From the NCBI RefSeq assembly GCF_963678635.1, contig NC_087065.1, positions 57,190,754-57,254,753 of the forward strand: a stretch of DNA of 64,000 nucleotides. Direction: 5' to 3'. The DNA is from Symsagittifera roscoffensis. Lineage: Eukaryota; Xenacoelomorpha; Acoela; Convolutidae. Of the stretch, positions 12,086 to 22,764 are shown piece by piece (the stretch's first letter is position 1; each line of letters opens with the position of its first letter). The position numbers were made by a program, and so were the translations under genes. Under the pieces are notes generated by a model. The model searched no databases. It was given only the letters and a program-made list of their open reading frames with translations, and had not been told where the DNA came from.

Positions 12086-12578
12086 AAACGATGATCTATA
12101 ATTTTTTTATTATTTGTTTACTGAAAAAAATGTCAGTATTTTAGAGTATTTTATACATATTTACACGGATTTTTTTTTTAAGTAAGCAAAATGTTGGACC
12201 ATTTAACAGAAACAAATACCCGCATCATTTCATGTTTTCCACTTTCCGCCGCCCTACCCCCTTTTTACCTAGGGTATAATTACAAGGTAGTTAAACTGGG
12301 TAGTTCAAGAGTTTTTGATCTCCTCCAATTAACCAAAATAACCATTTAGAAGCGTATGATAATCACGGATTATGAAATCTAACACTTGAAAATCAATTAA
12401 TCATCAATGTAAAGAAAACTCAAGTAACATTCAGTGACTCGTTTTGTTGACGGCTTAAAAAAGTATCAAAACAATTATGACTCTAGTTGGCTATGAAGTC
12501 TATCCGTTGGCTATGGAGCTTAACCCAAGTTAGGCCAAGTTAGGTCAAGTTGAAAATCACACCATAGCAGCAGGAATT
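12086..12578. other. no gene seen
   Basis: AT-rich sequence. The only noticeable feature is short local duplications ('ttggctatgaagtctatccgttggctatggagctt' and 'aagttaggccaagttaggtcaagtt', 12,487-12,552). Confidence 0.5.
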
Positions 12579-12639
12579 TTGCAGATGTTTTTTCTACGGG
12601 GCTCCAAGGAAATACCGTGGAAAGAAAAAAGGAGGAGCA

Positions 12640-15600
12640 TGGTCAAGTTTCTCTTTTCAGAAACAGTTTTACCCCAATACTCACCTTTTATTGTTATAAA
12701 CCATCAGAAGAGATCGACACCACCCTTAGGACAGTTAGGAAATTCATCAGCTGTAGGAGCCTTATCAGGAACCCCTACATCAACAGCATCAGCAATCTCA
12801 CAACCATTAGCTTTTCCAGCACCCTCAGAACCATCAATAAGTTCAGCAACCGCATCCTTAAACAGGCACCATCATATTCAATTTTTGAAGCATGTGATTC
12901 CTTGCAAGACTACTCGGAAGAGAGCACGGCCGGGCGACACTGCAACAGTGGCGCACTCCGAAAGGATCCAAAAGATTTTGGCGCCAAGTTCTGAATTTTG
13001 TTCGATGCCATATAATTATCCTCCAAGGACTAATGGAAGTAGCTGAAAAGGACTCCCAGAGAAAAAAACGCAGTAAAGGTAGTCGCAAAAGGTGTAGATT
13101 TACTTTTCCGACACGTTGTATGATTACTGCTTGGATTCAAAAAATGGGGATCTTCTGAAGATTTCAAATGCTATTTGGCTAAGGCAAGAAAAACTGGAAA
13201 CGGTGACGATATTTTCTACACTAATCGATCTCTTCTTAAAATTACAGGCTTCAAATCATTCGTTTCTTCTCCTGGACACGTTTTTCGACCAACCGCGGAA
13301 ATAGTGGATCACTTAACGAATTTCTGTAAATCAGGGAAAAAATTTTCTGGATTCACAATTGACCTAGTTTCTTGCGTCAAAGCAGTTGCGTTTTTTCACT
13401 GAAAAGGATTACGCGTGGATATCTGGAGAGACAGCTGTGAGGTTGGGGGTGTGGAGGTTACCAGACTCGCGTTCAGGCTCCTCGATGTCGACATTTGTGT
13501 ACAGTCGACTCTCAGCGTTTGCTGTTTCTCAGGTACATCAGTTTTGTTTTAGAAACTTTTTTTTTTAGAAAATTATCTCTCAGGATTAATGGTCTCGGCA
13601 TCGCTCATATTAATATATGATCAGTATTTGGTTAATTTTTTTTGCACTATAACTAAATTAAGCGCTTTGGCTCCACGCAGTACTTTTTGTTCCAAAATTA
13701 TATTGTCCTTAGTGCAAATTTTGCGTACGGACAAAAGCCAGTGCGGAACTTGATAACAAATAATTAACCATTGTAAATGAAATCCACAACCAAAGCTTGA
13801 AACACTGAGAACTCACTTTTATGAATGTACAATTTGATTAGTTTTCTCAGCATTTGGACTGATCTGATTTTTTGGAGCCATGTAGCGCTATAATGATGCA
13901 AAATTCAACAGAAAAACTCAAATCTGTTCAAATTTAAATCGGATCTGTCCATGCCTGCGAATTTGGATATATTGTTTTTTTCCTAAATTATTCGACAAAT
14001 GTTTCAGCGTACCGTGGAAAAGACAGCAGATACGCTATGGAACATAAGTATGGTCCCATCACAGCAGGCAACAAAGAATCGGGCTGATTGTACAGCCAAA
14101 CAAATTCTTAAGACCGATGGGAGCAAAGCTGACCTATGTTGGCGAATCACCAATTTTGTTGCGGCTGGTTATTGGTGTCTCTAATAAGCAGTCATCTGAT
14201 ACAGTCTCGTGGCTTCCACTGTATGTGTCAAATGACACTGCACACTTCCTTCCACTAACTTGCGAGCCAGAGACTGGTAAAAGAACTGAACTCAATGTGG
14301 CATTTCGAAAGGAGCTTACCAAGTTGTCACTGGTCAGCATCGAAGACATTCGATGCGTTTGTCCAGATGCCACCCACAGGATTACTCGGTGAGTGGAAAC
14401 GGATCTTCGTACAATGGCACAAAAAATAACCGATGATATGCATCCTTGTGAAAAGTTTGCCAATCAGAGCTTTGAGGAAAACTTGACCAGACGGGGGCCA
14501 AAAAACCATTTTTTCAATTCACCACTGTCTCGACAGGAGGAACAGACAAAGCTGGCAAACTGGGTGCAGTTGCTCCTCCTGAAATATGTGCACTGACTGT
14601 CATCGCTGACAAGGAAGAAATGAAGGCAGCTAGCACAGAAATTGAAGATCTCTTTGAAGCAGTATAGAAAAATGAAATTGTTAATCACTCCAGAGAAAAT
14701 AAAGATCTGTACGCTAGATCTGTAAAATTGTTACAAGCGCTCCACCCGAGTCTTGTCTCAAAAGCTCCTGGAAATACCGTCGGGTGCATTACCACCAAAG
14801 AAGACAGTGAACTTTTGAGAAGTTCGGTTCTTAACTTTGGGGAAGAAGGATTGACCCCCTACAAACTAAAATTAGTCCTAACGCCACAGCTTGTGGTGAG
14901 CATTTATTTACGAAAAGCGAGGCGGAGGAAGATTGCATAACCAAGAACCATTGTTCCTCGAAATGTTTTTTTTTCATTCTGCAAGTTCAACAAATCTGGC
15001 AAGTGCACAGGTACTTTTCTAAACAATGCGGGAAACGTTATGGGAGCAACCAATTCTATCCCCTCGTTTTTACAATTATGTTTTAAAAATGGAATTTCCG
15101 AAAGTTGCCATCGGTATAAAGCGTCTATCTAGTCTGCCACTTTCTGGTTTACGATTTTATGTGTTGGGTACTTTCGGTTGTACAGCGGCAGCAGTTGCAG
15201 GAAAGAAATCAAAACCGAATCTAGCACCACAAGCTATGGTGGAAAAATGGAACCATGATTTAGGAGGTACTGGCCTAACCAGCGACAATGCTAAAACGAT
15301 TCTTCGGCGACATTCCAAGCCACATAGCTGCTTTTTCTGCTGAAAAATGACAAAGATTTGGTCAAAAGAACGATGACTGTGGAGGAACAGTTGCAAAACC
15401 GAGAAGCTGGAAACGAGTCAACAACTGATTTGGAATCTAGTGATACTGGGCAAAAACCAAATGCAACATCTGGTAAAAAACTGTCACCTACAGCCATCCA
15501 GTGCCGTAAAATTAAGGAGAGTAAATTCTAGTTTTTGAAGCTAGGAAAAACAGTTGACTCGCTGTACTCTGATTCAGTTATTGATCCGACAGCTTTCCAG

Positions 15601-15770
15601 TTATATCCGGGGAGTAACTTATTGGCAATTTACGTCATTGACAAGCAATCACTTTTGATGGAACAATGTCAAACTGGTGGTGTAAGAAAGGTTTCTGCAA
15701 TCGTGGCTCTAAGGAAACAGAGTCGAAAAAGTGCTGAAGATCCCAATTACTGAACCCCAAGTAACCCCTT
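12640..15770 (+). pseudogene. broken multi-exon gene, product unrecognised
   Basis: Several plus-strand segments look protein-coding but do not share one frame. 12,579-13,046 is Ser/Thr/Pro-rich then basic (KTTRKRARPGD). 13,175-13,399 is a polar stretch rich in K/G/F. 14,117-14,388 is open and ends at a near-consensus donor (CG|GTGAGT). About 14,535-14,670 follows an acceptor (CTGTCTCGACAG) and contains TEIEDLFEAV; 14,728-14,940, 15,026-15,340 and 15,535-15,750 are further segments. I recognise no domain. The basic Ser/Pro-rich start suggests a nuclear protein, which is inference only. Stops between segments could be introns or decay. Confidence 0.4.
14117..14388 (+). CDS. exon of the unrecognised plus-strand gene
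   Basis: About 90 open codons end at CTCG|GTGAGTGG, a good donor; the apparent stop immediately after lies inside that intron. The translation contains a hydrophobic start (PILLRLVIGVSN), a Ser/Asp/Thr-rich middle and a C-x-C near the end (IRCVCPDATHRI). I could not match it to a family. The minus strand is also open over this interval, but the splice site favours plus. Confidence 0.4.
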
Positions 15771-16189
15771 TGTGCAGCTGAACGAACTCAGCTCACAAAG
15801 CACGAAGAAGCGGGAGAGCTAAGCACCCTTGAAAGAATTAAATAGGTTGACGGAGTATGCTGACCTCACAATAGCACAACAAAAGAGATCAATTTCGACG
15901 AGTCCATTGTTAAAACGACGCTCAAATAACCCGCGCTAGTGGTATGCCCTACATTTCCCGTCGGAGGCCAATAACACTGGACGGGGGACGAGACGAAACC
16001 ACTGTTAACCGAAACAACGGAACCAGAGTTAACGAGGCTACCGCCAACAACAACAGCAACAACAACCATATGCAACGTATACGAGCCATATGGCCATGTC
16101 GGCTAGTTTTCAGCCATAGGAAACGGTTACATACACGAATACCATATGTTCCCGTCGGCAAGTCTTTAATTAACAATATAGGGCCTTGT

Positions 16190-16480
16190 TAAATATTTAA
16201 CGCCTTTTAGTGATGCGATAAAAATTATTTCTCAGTATCAAATCATTCCGACAAAACACATTCTGCTTTTTATATGAATTCAGATTCGTTACAAGGTATA
16301 CCAGAGTGGAGATAATAGTTAACAAGATCCACAATAATACACGTGTAAAATTTTCGGAGTACAAGTATGATAGTTGGGTCTAAAATAATCAAGATCATTA
16401 CAAAGCCAAACTGTGCATTTTTTTTAGTTGTAAGCGGATTCCGAAACAAGAACACGTTTTGGATTAGGGATTAGGACTTT
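16190..16480. other. no gene seen
   Basis: AT-rich intergenic sequence; nothing recognised. Confidence 0.4.
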
Positions 16481-16832
16481 TATTTATAAACATGCTGATT
16501 AGCTTTATTAGTTGTACTTGCATTTGCTATATCGTGGACCTGACTATCAAGTTTGTACAATTTTCGGACGAAAATGAGTCTGGGTGGCTCCCAGATGATA
16601 CCCTCGGCACAATGCCGGCTAATTCTCACCCCCTGAAAGGTGAGGGGAACCCAAGTAGCTGTTTTAAATGATCTCACATAATATTTACTAATAAATTGCT
16701 GTATACCAGCGTGACAATTTATTTTTTTTGATTCTACAAACTGTAAGCCGATTCCGCAGCTTGTAATTGAGACATGGGCAATAAACAGCTTGAACAATGG
16801 CTAGCTAGAATAACTATTGCAAAAAACACAAG

Positions 16833-17160
16833 AAAAATGTTTAGCCATTGTCAGTGAAATCCACGAACAAATGGTAAATCATTACTTTGATAAATTCATA
16901 GATATAACCTTTTAGAACTTGAATAAATGTAAATATTTGATTGAACGGGCATTTTGATTTGTAAATCCGCAAATTGATAACAGCTTGAGCAATAAATGTA
17001 GCTAGATTGAACAAATGTGGAATTTACGAGCAATTATTTGCCTATTGTCAGTGGAATCCACAAACAATTCTTAAATCATTACTTAACTAAAATCGTGCAT
17101 ATACCCTTTTAGAAATTAAAAATTTGATTGGAAACGGCCATTTTGATTTGTAAATTTATT
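16833..17160. repeat. two direct copies of a ~195-bp repeat
   Basis: 'attgtcagtg(g/a)aatccac(a/g)aacaa' followed by 'aaatcattact', 'ataacc/taccc-ttttagaa', 'atttgattg' and 'cattttgatttgtaaat' occurs at about 16,845 and again at about 17,045. A related sequence ('ttgtcagtggagttcacaaacgaatttta') lies at 90-120, and a weaker one near 13,765. It is a dispersed repeat family I cannot name. Confidence 0.65.
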
Positions 17161-17910
17161 TTTCCTAAATTGTTATAATTAATAGTAATTGACATCCCAG
17201 CAAATTGTTGTGGTCGTCTCACAAACAGCAACCAATTCAAACTTTCATTAATTTACATTGCATAATTAATTAACAAAATATCTAGGCGTATCAAAAAAAC
17301 TAACGATGTTGTTGATCGGTTTAACTCTGTTAAACGAAATTTTATGTTTTAGGATGTTTTTATAAGAACTGATTCCATTTTCACTAGGACGGATTTACCA
17401 CCACAACTAATCGTATTTTCAAATTGCATACTGAGAATCAACTCGTAAACGCCCTAAAATAAAAATGCAAAATGATTTGTAGCAACCATAGATTCACATT
17501 TGAAGCTATTCAAATTTTGAAGCTGAAATCTTTTCACCCGAAATAATTTTACCCTAACAACTTTTTGAGTGAAATATGAACTAAATCACCAGTATTAGGT
17601 AGATACTCAAAGCCTAAATTAAAAACAAGGATTTTAGAATAAGTTTTAACGTCAACTTCCATACAGGTCAAACGTTAAAACCATAGCCTATGCCGAAGTT
17701 TAAAATCTTTCTGTATCGTCTTAAAAAAAACCTGAATTCGAAGCCAAAATTAAAAAAAATTTTTAGTTTGCAAATCTGAATTTAACCTGAACATATTTTA
17801 GAACAGGTTTAAAATAAAAAATCGTGCACAAAAAAGCAAACTAAAATAAATTCTAAATTGATTCGAATTAAAACTGATAAAAAAGAGTTTAAATTTCAAA
17901 ACCAAAAATC
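17161..17910. other. no gene seen
   Basis: Very AT-rich sequence without open frames or recognisable repeats. Confidence 0.5.
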
Positions 17911-17913
17911 CTT

Positions 17914-18310
17914 TCAACTGCTGCCCTCAAATAACGCCTGAGCAAATTTGTCTCCACAGTCAAAGCGCAGTTGCTCGAAAGGTACAATGTATCTCCTGGT
18001 TTTTAGGAGGACTATTTTTTCACCTAAACAGGAAAGTACAACTTCTACTATCTTCAGATTGGCCTCGTTTTTCTTCTGGGTGGCTGAATTCCCAGGCAAA
18101 CGTTCCATTAATGTAATGGGCAGTCCTCATTCGAAGCGTCGATCAATCGCCTAGGAGGGCCCGCAATTTACAATACTTATTCAGTTAGTACTCCTGGTTG
18201 GAGGCACCACTGATCGGCATTGATGTTGGTGACTTCTTTGCCGTGGTAATCCACCAACAGGTCACTTTTCTTGAATGATTGCAAAGCAATCAAACCAAGT
18301 GAAAAAACGT
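17914..18310 (-). pseudogene. SET domain (KMT5A-like) with a frameshift
   Basis: Minus strand. The N-terminal part (about 18,310 down to 18,190) reads GLIALQSFKKSDLL then VDYHGKEV, matching the SET start (G-x-I-A..F-x-K-G-D-x-L-x-x-Y-x-G). At about 18,150 LIDASNEDCPLH fits the following D-A segment. In a shifted frame to 17,914, N-L-K, a hydrophobic strand, then RRYIVPFEQLRFDCGDK match the SET C-terminus, where the family has I-x-x-G-E-E-L-x-Y-D-Y-G-D. SET proteins transfer methyl from S-adenosylmethionine to lysine. The catalytic region looks damaged: the family's NHS is not preserved, the final Tyr is Cys, and a stop follows VLTE near 18,182. The order and spacing make the SET call good; activity is unlikely. 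Confidence 0.65.
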
Positions 18311-18329
18311 CAAATTACTGATTCAAAAA

Positions 18330-20052
18330 CTAAGTTTTTTAGGATATATTTACCGAGTCATTAAATTTATAAGTACCTCTTCCAAATACGGTAAATGTCA
18401 CATCACACATGCCGACCCAGCTCTGGTTCAATACACAACACTGCAACTCTTCCTGAACCCCATATGGAACGCTCTCAATTTCGTCGGCGGTATTTTTCAG
18501 GCTGGTGGATTTCCGGCTGAAAATTTCTCTTTGATCAATCATTGAGCAGCTTCGCCATATTGTACACCACCTTCTTCAGGTCATGGGTTGCCCACTTCTG
18601 CTTTGATTAAAAGTGGGTAACTTCACTCGACAGCTCATGGGAAGTCGCCATCTGCTGAACGAAGATCTGTGCGCGCTGCACCTGGCGAACCTAACTTTGA
18701 GAATCTTGTCGGGATCGCACTGCCAAGATACACTCTTCGATCGTGTATTCGTCCAATTTATGTTGAGCTTCTAAAGTTTGCTTTTCCAGCTTCTACATCT
18801 CGAACATAGGGTTAGTAGACAAAAACATAAGCTTTGCAATCGTACGTGCGAGAGAGTTGCTGTTCTAGATTTATGATGCTAGTCTTTGAAAAATGAGAAT
18901 GATAGTCTAGTGGAACAAACCGGAACACCGGGTATCAAATGAGTTGACGAAAAAAAAATGAGTCGTCGCCAGGTGTTTTGTGTCCTGAATAGCCCGCTGA
19001 ATAGCCCGCTGATAGTTCATATTTCTCCTCTTTAAATGGGTTCTGGCCTCCGTATAATACAATTCCATATCCTGTACTAGCCAGACTGGAATTCTGTGGG
19101 AGACATGAGAAATTGACACTATAAAATTGAGTCATCAAACTGAGTTATCAGTATTTTAGATTTAAAAAGATACTCACAGGCTGCTGGTTCTATGCTCAGC
19201 TCCACGGTATTGTCTTCGATGCTTTTTTCCTGTATGTTAAAAAACGCCTGGACGACAGCATGCCCAGGAATTTTCTCGAGCATCCCTATGCATGTGAACA
19301 GAAACGTGACAAGGGCCCTGAACAAGGTCAATTGTTCTTTGTGTGTCAAGGTTTTGTTTCTTTTATCGGCTCAGTCATTCGAATTCTTGACAGTGTGTAA
19401 ATTGACTTTTTTGAGAGTCTCTTTATCATCAGGGGATTTCAGCTCGTGAGGTTTTTCCAGGTTGCTAAAAATGATATGATTCAATTTCGGTATTCAGTTT
19501 TTCAGTTTAACAAAATTTTTCATGCTTCTAGAATGTGTTTGCTTTTAAAAATTTTTCTTCAACTTACAGTTTCGCCTACCTTCTCTGGCTCTGCATGATC
19601 CCTTTTGCGGCTTCCTGTGCGCTCGTCATTCCGGGCGTCTCGTGGTTCCGTGGGGTATGGGTTCGCCTCTCATGGTCATGCGGTTGTCTTTCAATTTCTC
19701 AATAATGGGGAAACGCCGATGGTCATGGAGAATTCGGATACGGTGATGCCGACATATAGGAATCTAGGTAGGCTTGTTAATGCTGATATGCTGGGGCTTG
19801 CACTCATGTACCATCGAGAGGCCTGAATGGACATGTCGCAGAGGGGTTTGTGGTTGCCCATATGTCGGTGGAATTGGCTACGCGAAAGGTCGCGGGGGTG
19901 CTCGCAAAAGGGTTATCGGTGTCGGAGGAGCAAATGATGTTGTCTCTGTTGTTGTGAGTGATGAAGGAGGCACAGGGATGTTGGAAGGCAATGCAAATGG
20001 TGGTGATAGAGAACTGGAGGGCACTGAACATGAAGTTTCAATACTCGACATT
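18330..20052 (-). pseudogene. probable upstream exons of the SET-domain gene
   Basis: Minus-strand coding-looking segments lead into the SET core. An ATG at 20,052 opens a Ser/Thr/Pro-rich N-terminus of about 57 codons, ended by a stop. 19,150-19,349 is open and ends near a donor (CCT|GTGAGTAT) with acceptors 38 or about 84 bases later. 18,907-19,095 is a charged helical stretch (LYYTEARTHLKRRN). 18,560-18,800 contains helical segments (KLEKQTLEAQHKL). 18,339-18,542 is open and continues toward the SET start. Joining needs several frame changes, so either unseen introns or decay apply. Assignment to one gene rests on strand and order only. Confidence 0.35.
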
Positions 20053-20139
20053 TTACTTAATTCCGTAAGTTTTTACTAGATTCGGAAGAAAAATGAGAGA
20101 TGCAACTAATATTGAGCACAAGATGAGGATGAATTCATA

Positions 20140-20724
20140 TCAATTTGGCGTCCAAAAAGACGGAAAAGAAAACCCAGCAGTTTGGAATATAAAAAATTCA
20201 ACGAACACATTGATGCTTGTGTCATCAGCAGAAGGCGGTATGCGAGAAAACAAATGCTGTCGTTCAACCCCAGACGGCTGCACAGGGACTCGATGGTCTT
20301 TTTCGAACATGCTGGGAGTGTCAAAAACGGCATTGTCATCATGAACGACCCTTTCGTGTTCCAGTGCACAGTTCGGTTGGTCGACAAACCTCAGGATACT
20401 ACGGGGAAAGGACCATCAGGCAGTGGCAGTTTAGTTGTTAAGTACTCCGATTTGAGAAACGAGTCACAAGGCAAATCAAGGAAACGAAGCGGAAAATTTC
20501 TGCGATACGAGTTCATAAAAATCAAAAGATTAAGGATGCTGAGAAACCTAGACCCAAACAAAAACGCTCAGCGTCCAAAGCCAAAAAAAAACATACAAGG
20601 AGGAAAACCGCAGGAAGATATTTTGAGGAGCCTTGATTACTTTGAGTTGCCAGAAAAAGACATTACCTCGAAATTTTCTCCATGCATCAAGTGTGTAAAA
20701 AAGGCAAATCTATCATGTAACTAA
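20140..20724 (+). CDS. basic protein of ~190 residues with an EHID-C motif
   Basis: An open frame runs from upstream of the first ATG (20,182) to TAA at 20,724. Codons before that ATG are also open back to about 20,135 (RPKRRKRKP), so the ORF may begin as a spliced exon. The protein is strongly basic. KFNEHIDAC resembles the end of RAD18/WRNIP1-type UBZ fingers (NEHID-x-C), but the expected C-x2-C pair before it is absent. A C-x2-C lies near the C-terminus (CIKCVKK). A nuclear, nucleic-acid-associated role is plausible from charge only. It lies just upstream of, and divergent from, the N-terminal exon of the minus-strand SET gene. Confidence 0.4.
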   Translation, partial: SIWRPKRRKRKPSSLEYKKFNEHIDACVISRRRYARKQMLSFNPRRLHRDSMVFFEHAGSVKNGIVIMNDPFVFQCTVRLVDKPQDTTGKGPSGSGSLVVKYSDLRNESQGKSRKRSGKFLRYEFIKIKRLRMLRNLDPNKNAQRPKPKKNIQGGKPQEDILRSLDYFELPEKDITSKFSPCIKCVKKANLSCN

Positions 20725-20729
20725 TCAAA

Positions 20730-22470
20730 TGTGTAAGTTACCCACTAAATAATCACGTCCAACTATCCTGATAATCTGTATATGGTTATTTTGACTTCAT
20801 CTGATATCCTGAAAATTTATACTGCATTTCCGAATGCAATAATTTCATAATATTATTGGTATTAAAATTTACGTATTCTAATTATACACCGTATTCTGAT
20901 TTAAGATTATGGCTAGGATCGACTACCTTGCGCGCAGGAGAAAAATTCCGTGTTGATTATTTGAATCTCGATTGCACGAAGAAACGAGCAGTTGCTGGAA
21001 TGAGTTCCGTCGAAAATTAGGATGTCACCGTGAGGATGCCTTCTGTTATGGCGGAGCTTGCTGAAGACGAGTTTTTGGTATTTAGCTGTTTGTTTCAGTT
21101 TTGACGTTTTCCCAAAAACCATCATAGGGTTTTTTCTTGTGCTTTGTTTTAGATTTCACTCACCCAATTAGCCAAGTTTTTGCAACGTTTTGGGCAAAAA
21201 AAAGATGCATGGCTTGATTAGGAAAAAAACAGAGCAAACTTTTATATTGGTTCCAGCTAGACCATTAACCAGAAACTCTGATTAAATCTCTCAAGTTTAA
21301 CGAACGCAGAGGTTTCCTCAGGAGCTTATTTCGATGCCATATAAATGCATGCCGTGTTAGATATACCGTCGACAATAACTACCGAGAAGTATTTAGACAT
21401 AATCTGGCTGAGACTTTTTTAATATTTCTATTTAAGTCCTTCAGATTAACCGTAAGTTTCCGTAGTCTTTTTACAGTATGCAATTTGTGTTATATGGTCT
21501 GAAAATTATCCTGGCTCGTCGAATTTGCTCATAGGGAGTATATTATCAATTTAAAAAATAATAAATTCAATAAATCCGTTTTAGATAAGATATAACAAAA
21601 TTTGAACAACTGCAGCTGAAATAAATGTTAATTTCAAATAGAAACGTAGAATTCTTAAAATGTTGCTTTATCAAACTATATGTTTGCAATTTGAAAACAC
21701 TTGAAAAATTTAATCTAAAGTTTTTCCCTAATAATTGAATTAGTTGATTGGAATGAATGGATTAATTTAGATGCGAGTTTACATCATAGTTTGTTCAAAT
21801 TTTTCTTCTTGCAGAAATTGAAATTGATGGCAGGAATTGAGAGCCAACGTTTTAGGATCTGATAGGTAGTGACAAGTTACCACATGCATTGTAAATTGAG
21901 CCAAATCAAGCGGTTGCACCAAAAAATATTAGCGCTTGGTAAAACAACCCTGAGAACGGAAGTAGACAAATTACGCAAAACAAAGAGCCCGGGCAAAAAT
22001 ATTTCACGGCGGCAGTAAAAACTAGATATAAAACCTAACAAATAATTTGTGAGTTGAGCCGCTACGGTGACTCATTTTGGTGTTAATAGTTTCCCGGGAA
22101 AAATTATAATGGACATTAAAAAAAGAATAGCTTGGCAAGTTACTAATGGTGTAGGTATTAAACTTGATAGTTAGGACCCCCATGGGATTACGAATCCAAA
22201 TAGAGAAAATTGTCCCCGAGTGACCCCAGGGTGACAATTAATTAATCTTTACGCGTTGAGGACCAAAATGACATAGAAAATCTCGTGATCAACGCCGGAA
22301 AATACTCAACTCTTTGAAATGGGAGTCGATCAAGTCACTTATAATTGGGAGGAAACTGATCTAGTGGGAACTGAAGCAGAAGCTGAAGTAGTATACTTTT
22401 AACATTGCAACATTGAATTAGTGGAATTCAATAAAGTGCAGACGGCAAACATGGGGTTCAGCTAAGCTTG
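20730..22470. other. no gene seen
   Basis: AT-rich, no long open frames with coding character, and no repeat recognised. Confidence 0.5.
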
Positions 22471-22477
22471 GTGAATC

Positions 22478-22760
22478 TGCTTTTAATCGAAAAGTAGGCC
22501 TAGAACCTATCGGTAGTAATAAGAGCGAGAAATGGGAGGAAAACCACCAAATAGTCACAGAAAAGTAGTGCCAGAGAATATCGGCAGTAATAGGAGAAAG
22601 AAATGGGAGTAAAACCTTTAAATGGTCCCAGACAAGAGTACCAAAACATATCGACAGTAATAGGAGCGTGAAAAGGGAGTAAAACACCTAAAGAGTTCCA
22701 GACAAGTAGTCCCAGAACGTACCGACAGTAATAGGAGCGTGAAATGGTAGTAAACATAGC
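22478..22760. repeat. 71-bp minisatellite
   Basis: 'cg(g/a)(t/c)agtaata(a/g)gag' recurs at 22,511, 22,582, 22,652 and 22,723, a 70-71-bp period, with conserved 'gaaa(t/a)gggag(t/g)a(a/-)aac' and 'agacaag-agt' words in each unit. About 3.5 units. The minus-strand ORFs over it (22,418-22,757) are repeat-derived. Confidence 0.85.
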
Positions 22761-22764
22761 TGAA

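Noticed and set aside
16480-16797. 105-codon minus-strand ORF
   Set aside because: No ATG at its start, no domain, no splice sites supporting it; could be coding but cannot be defended.
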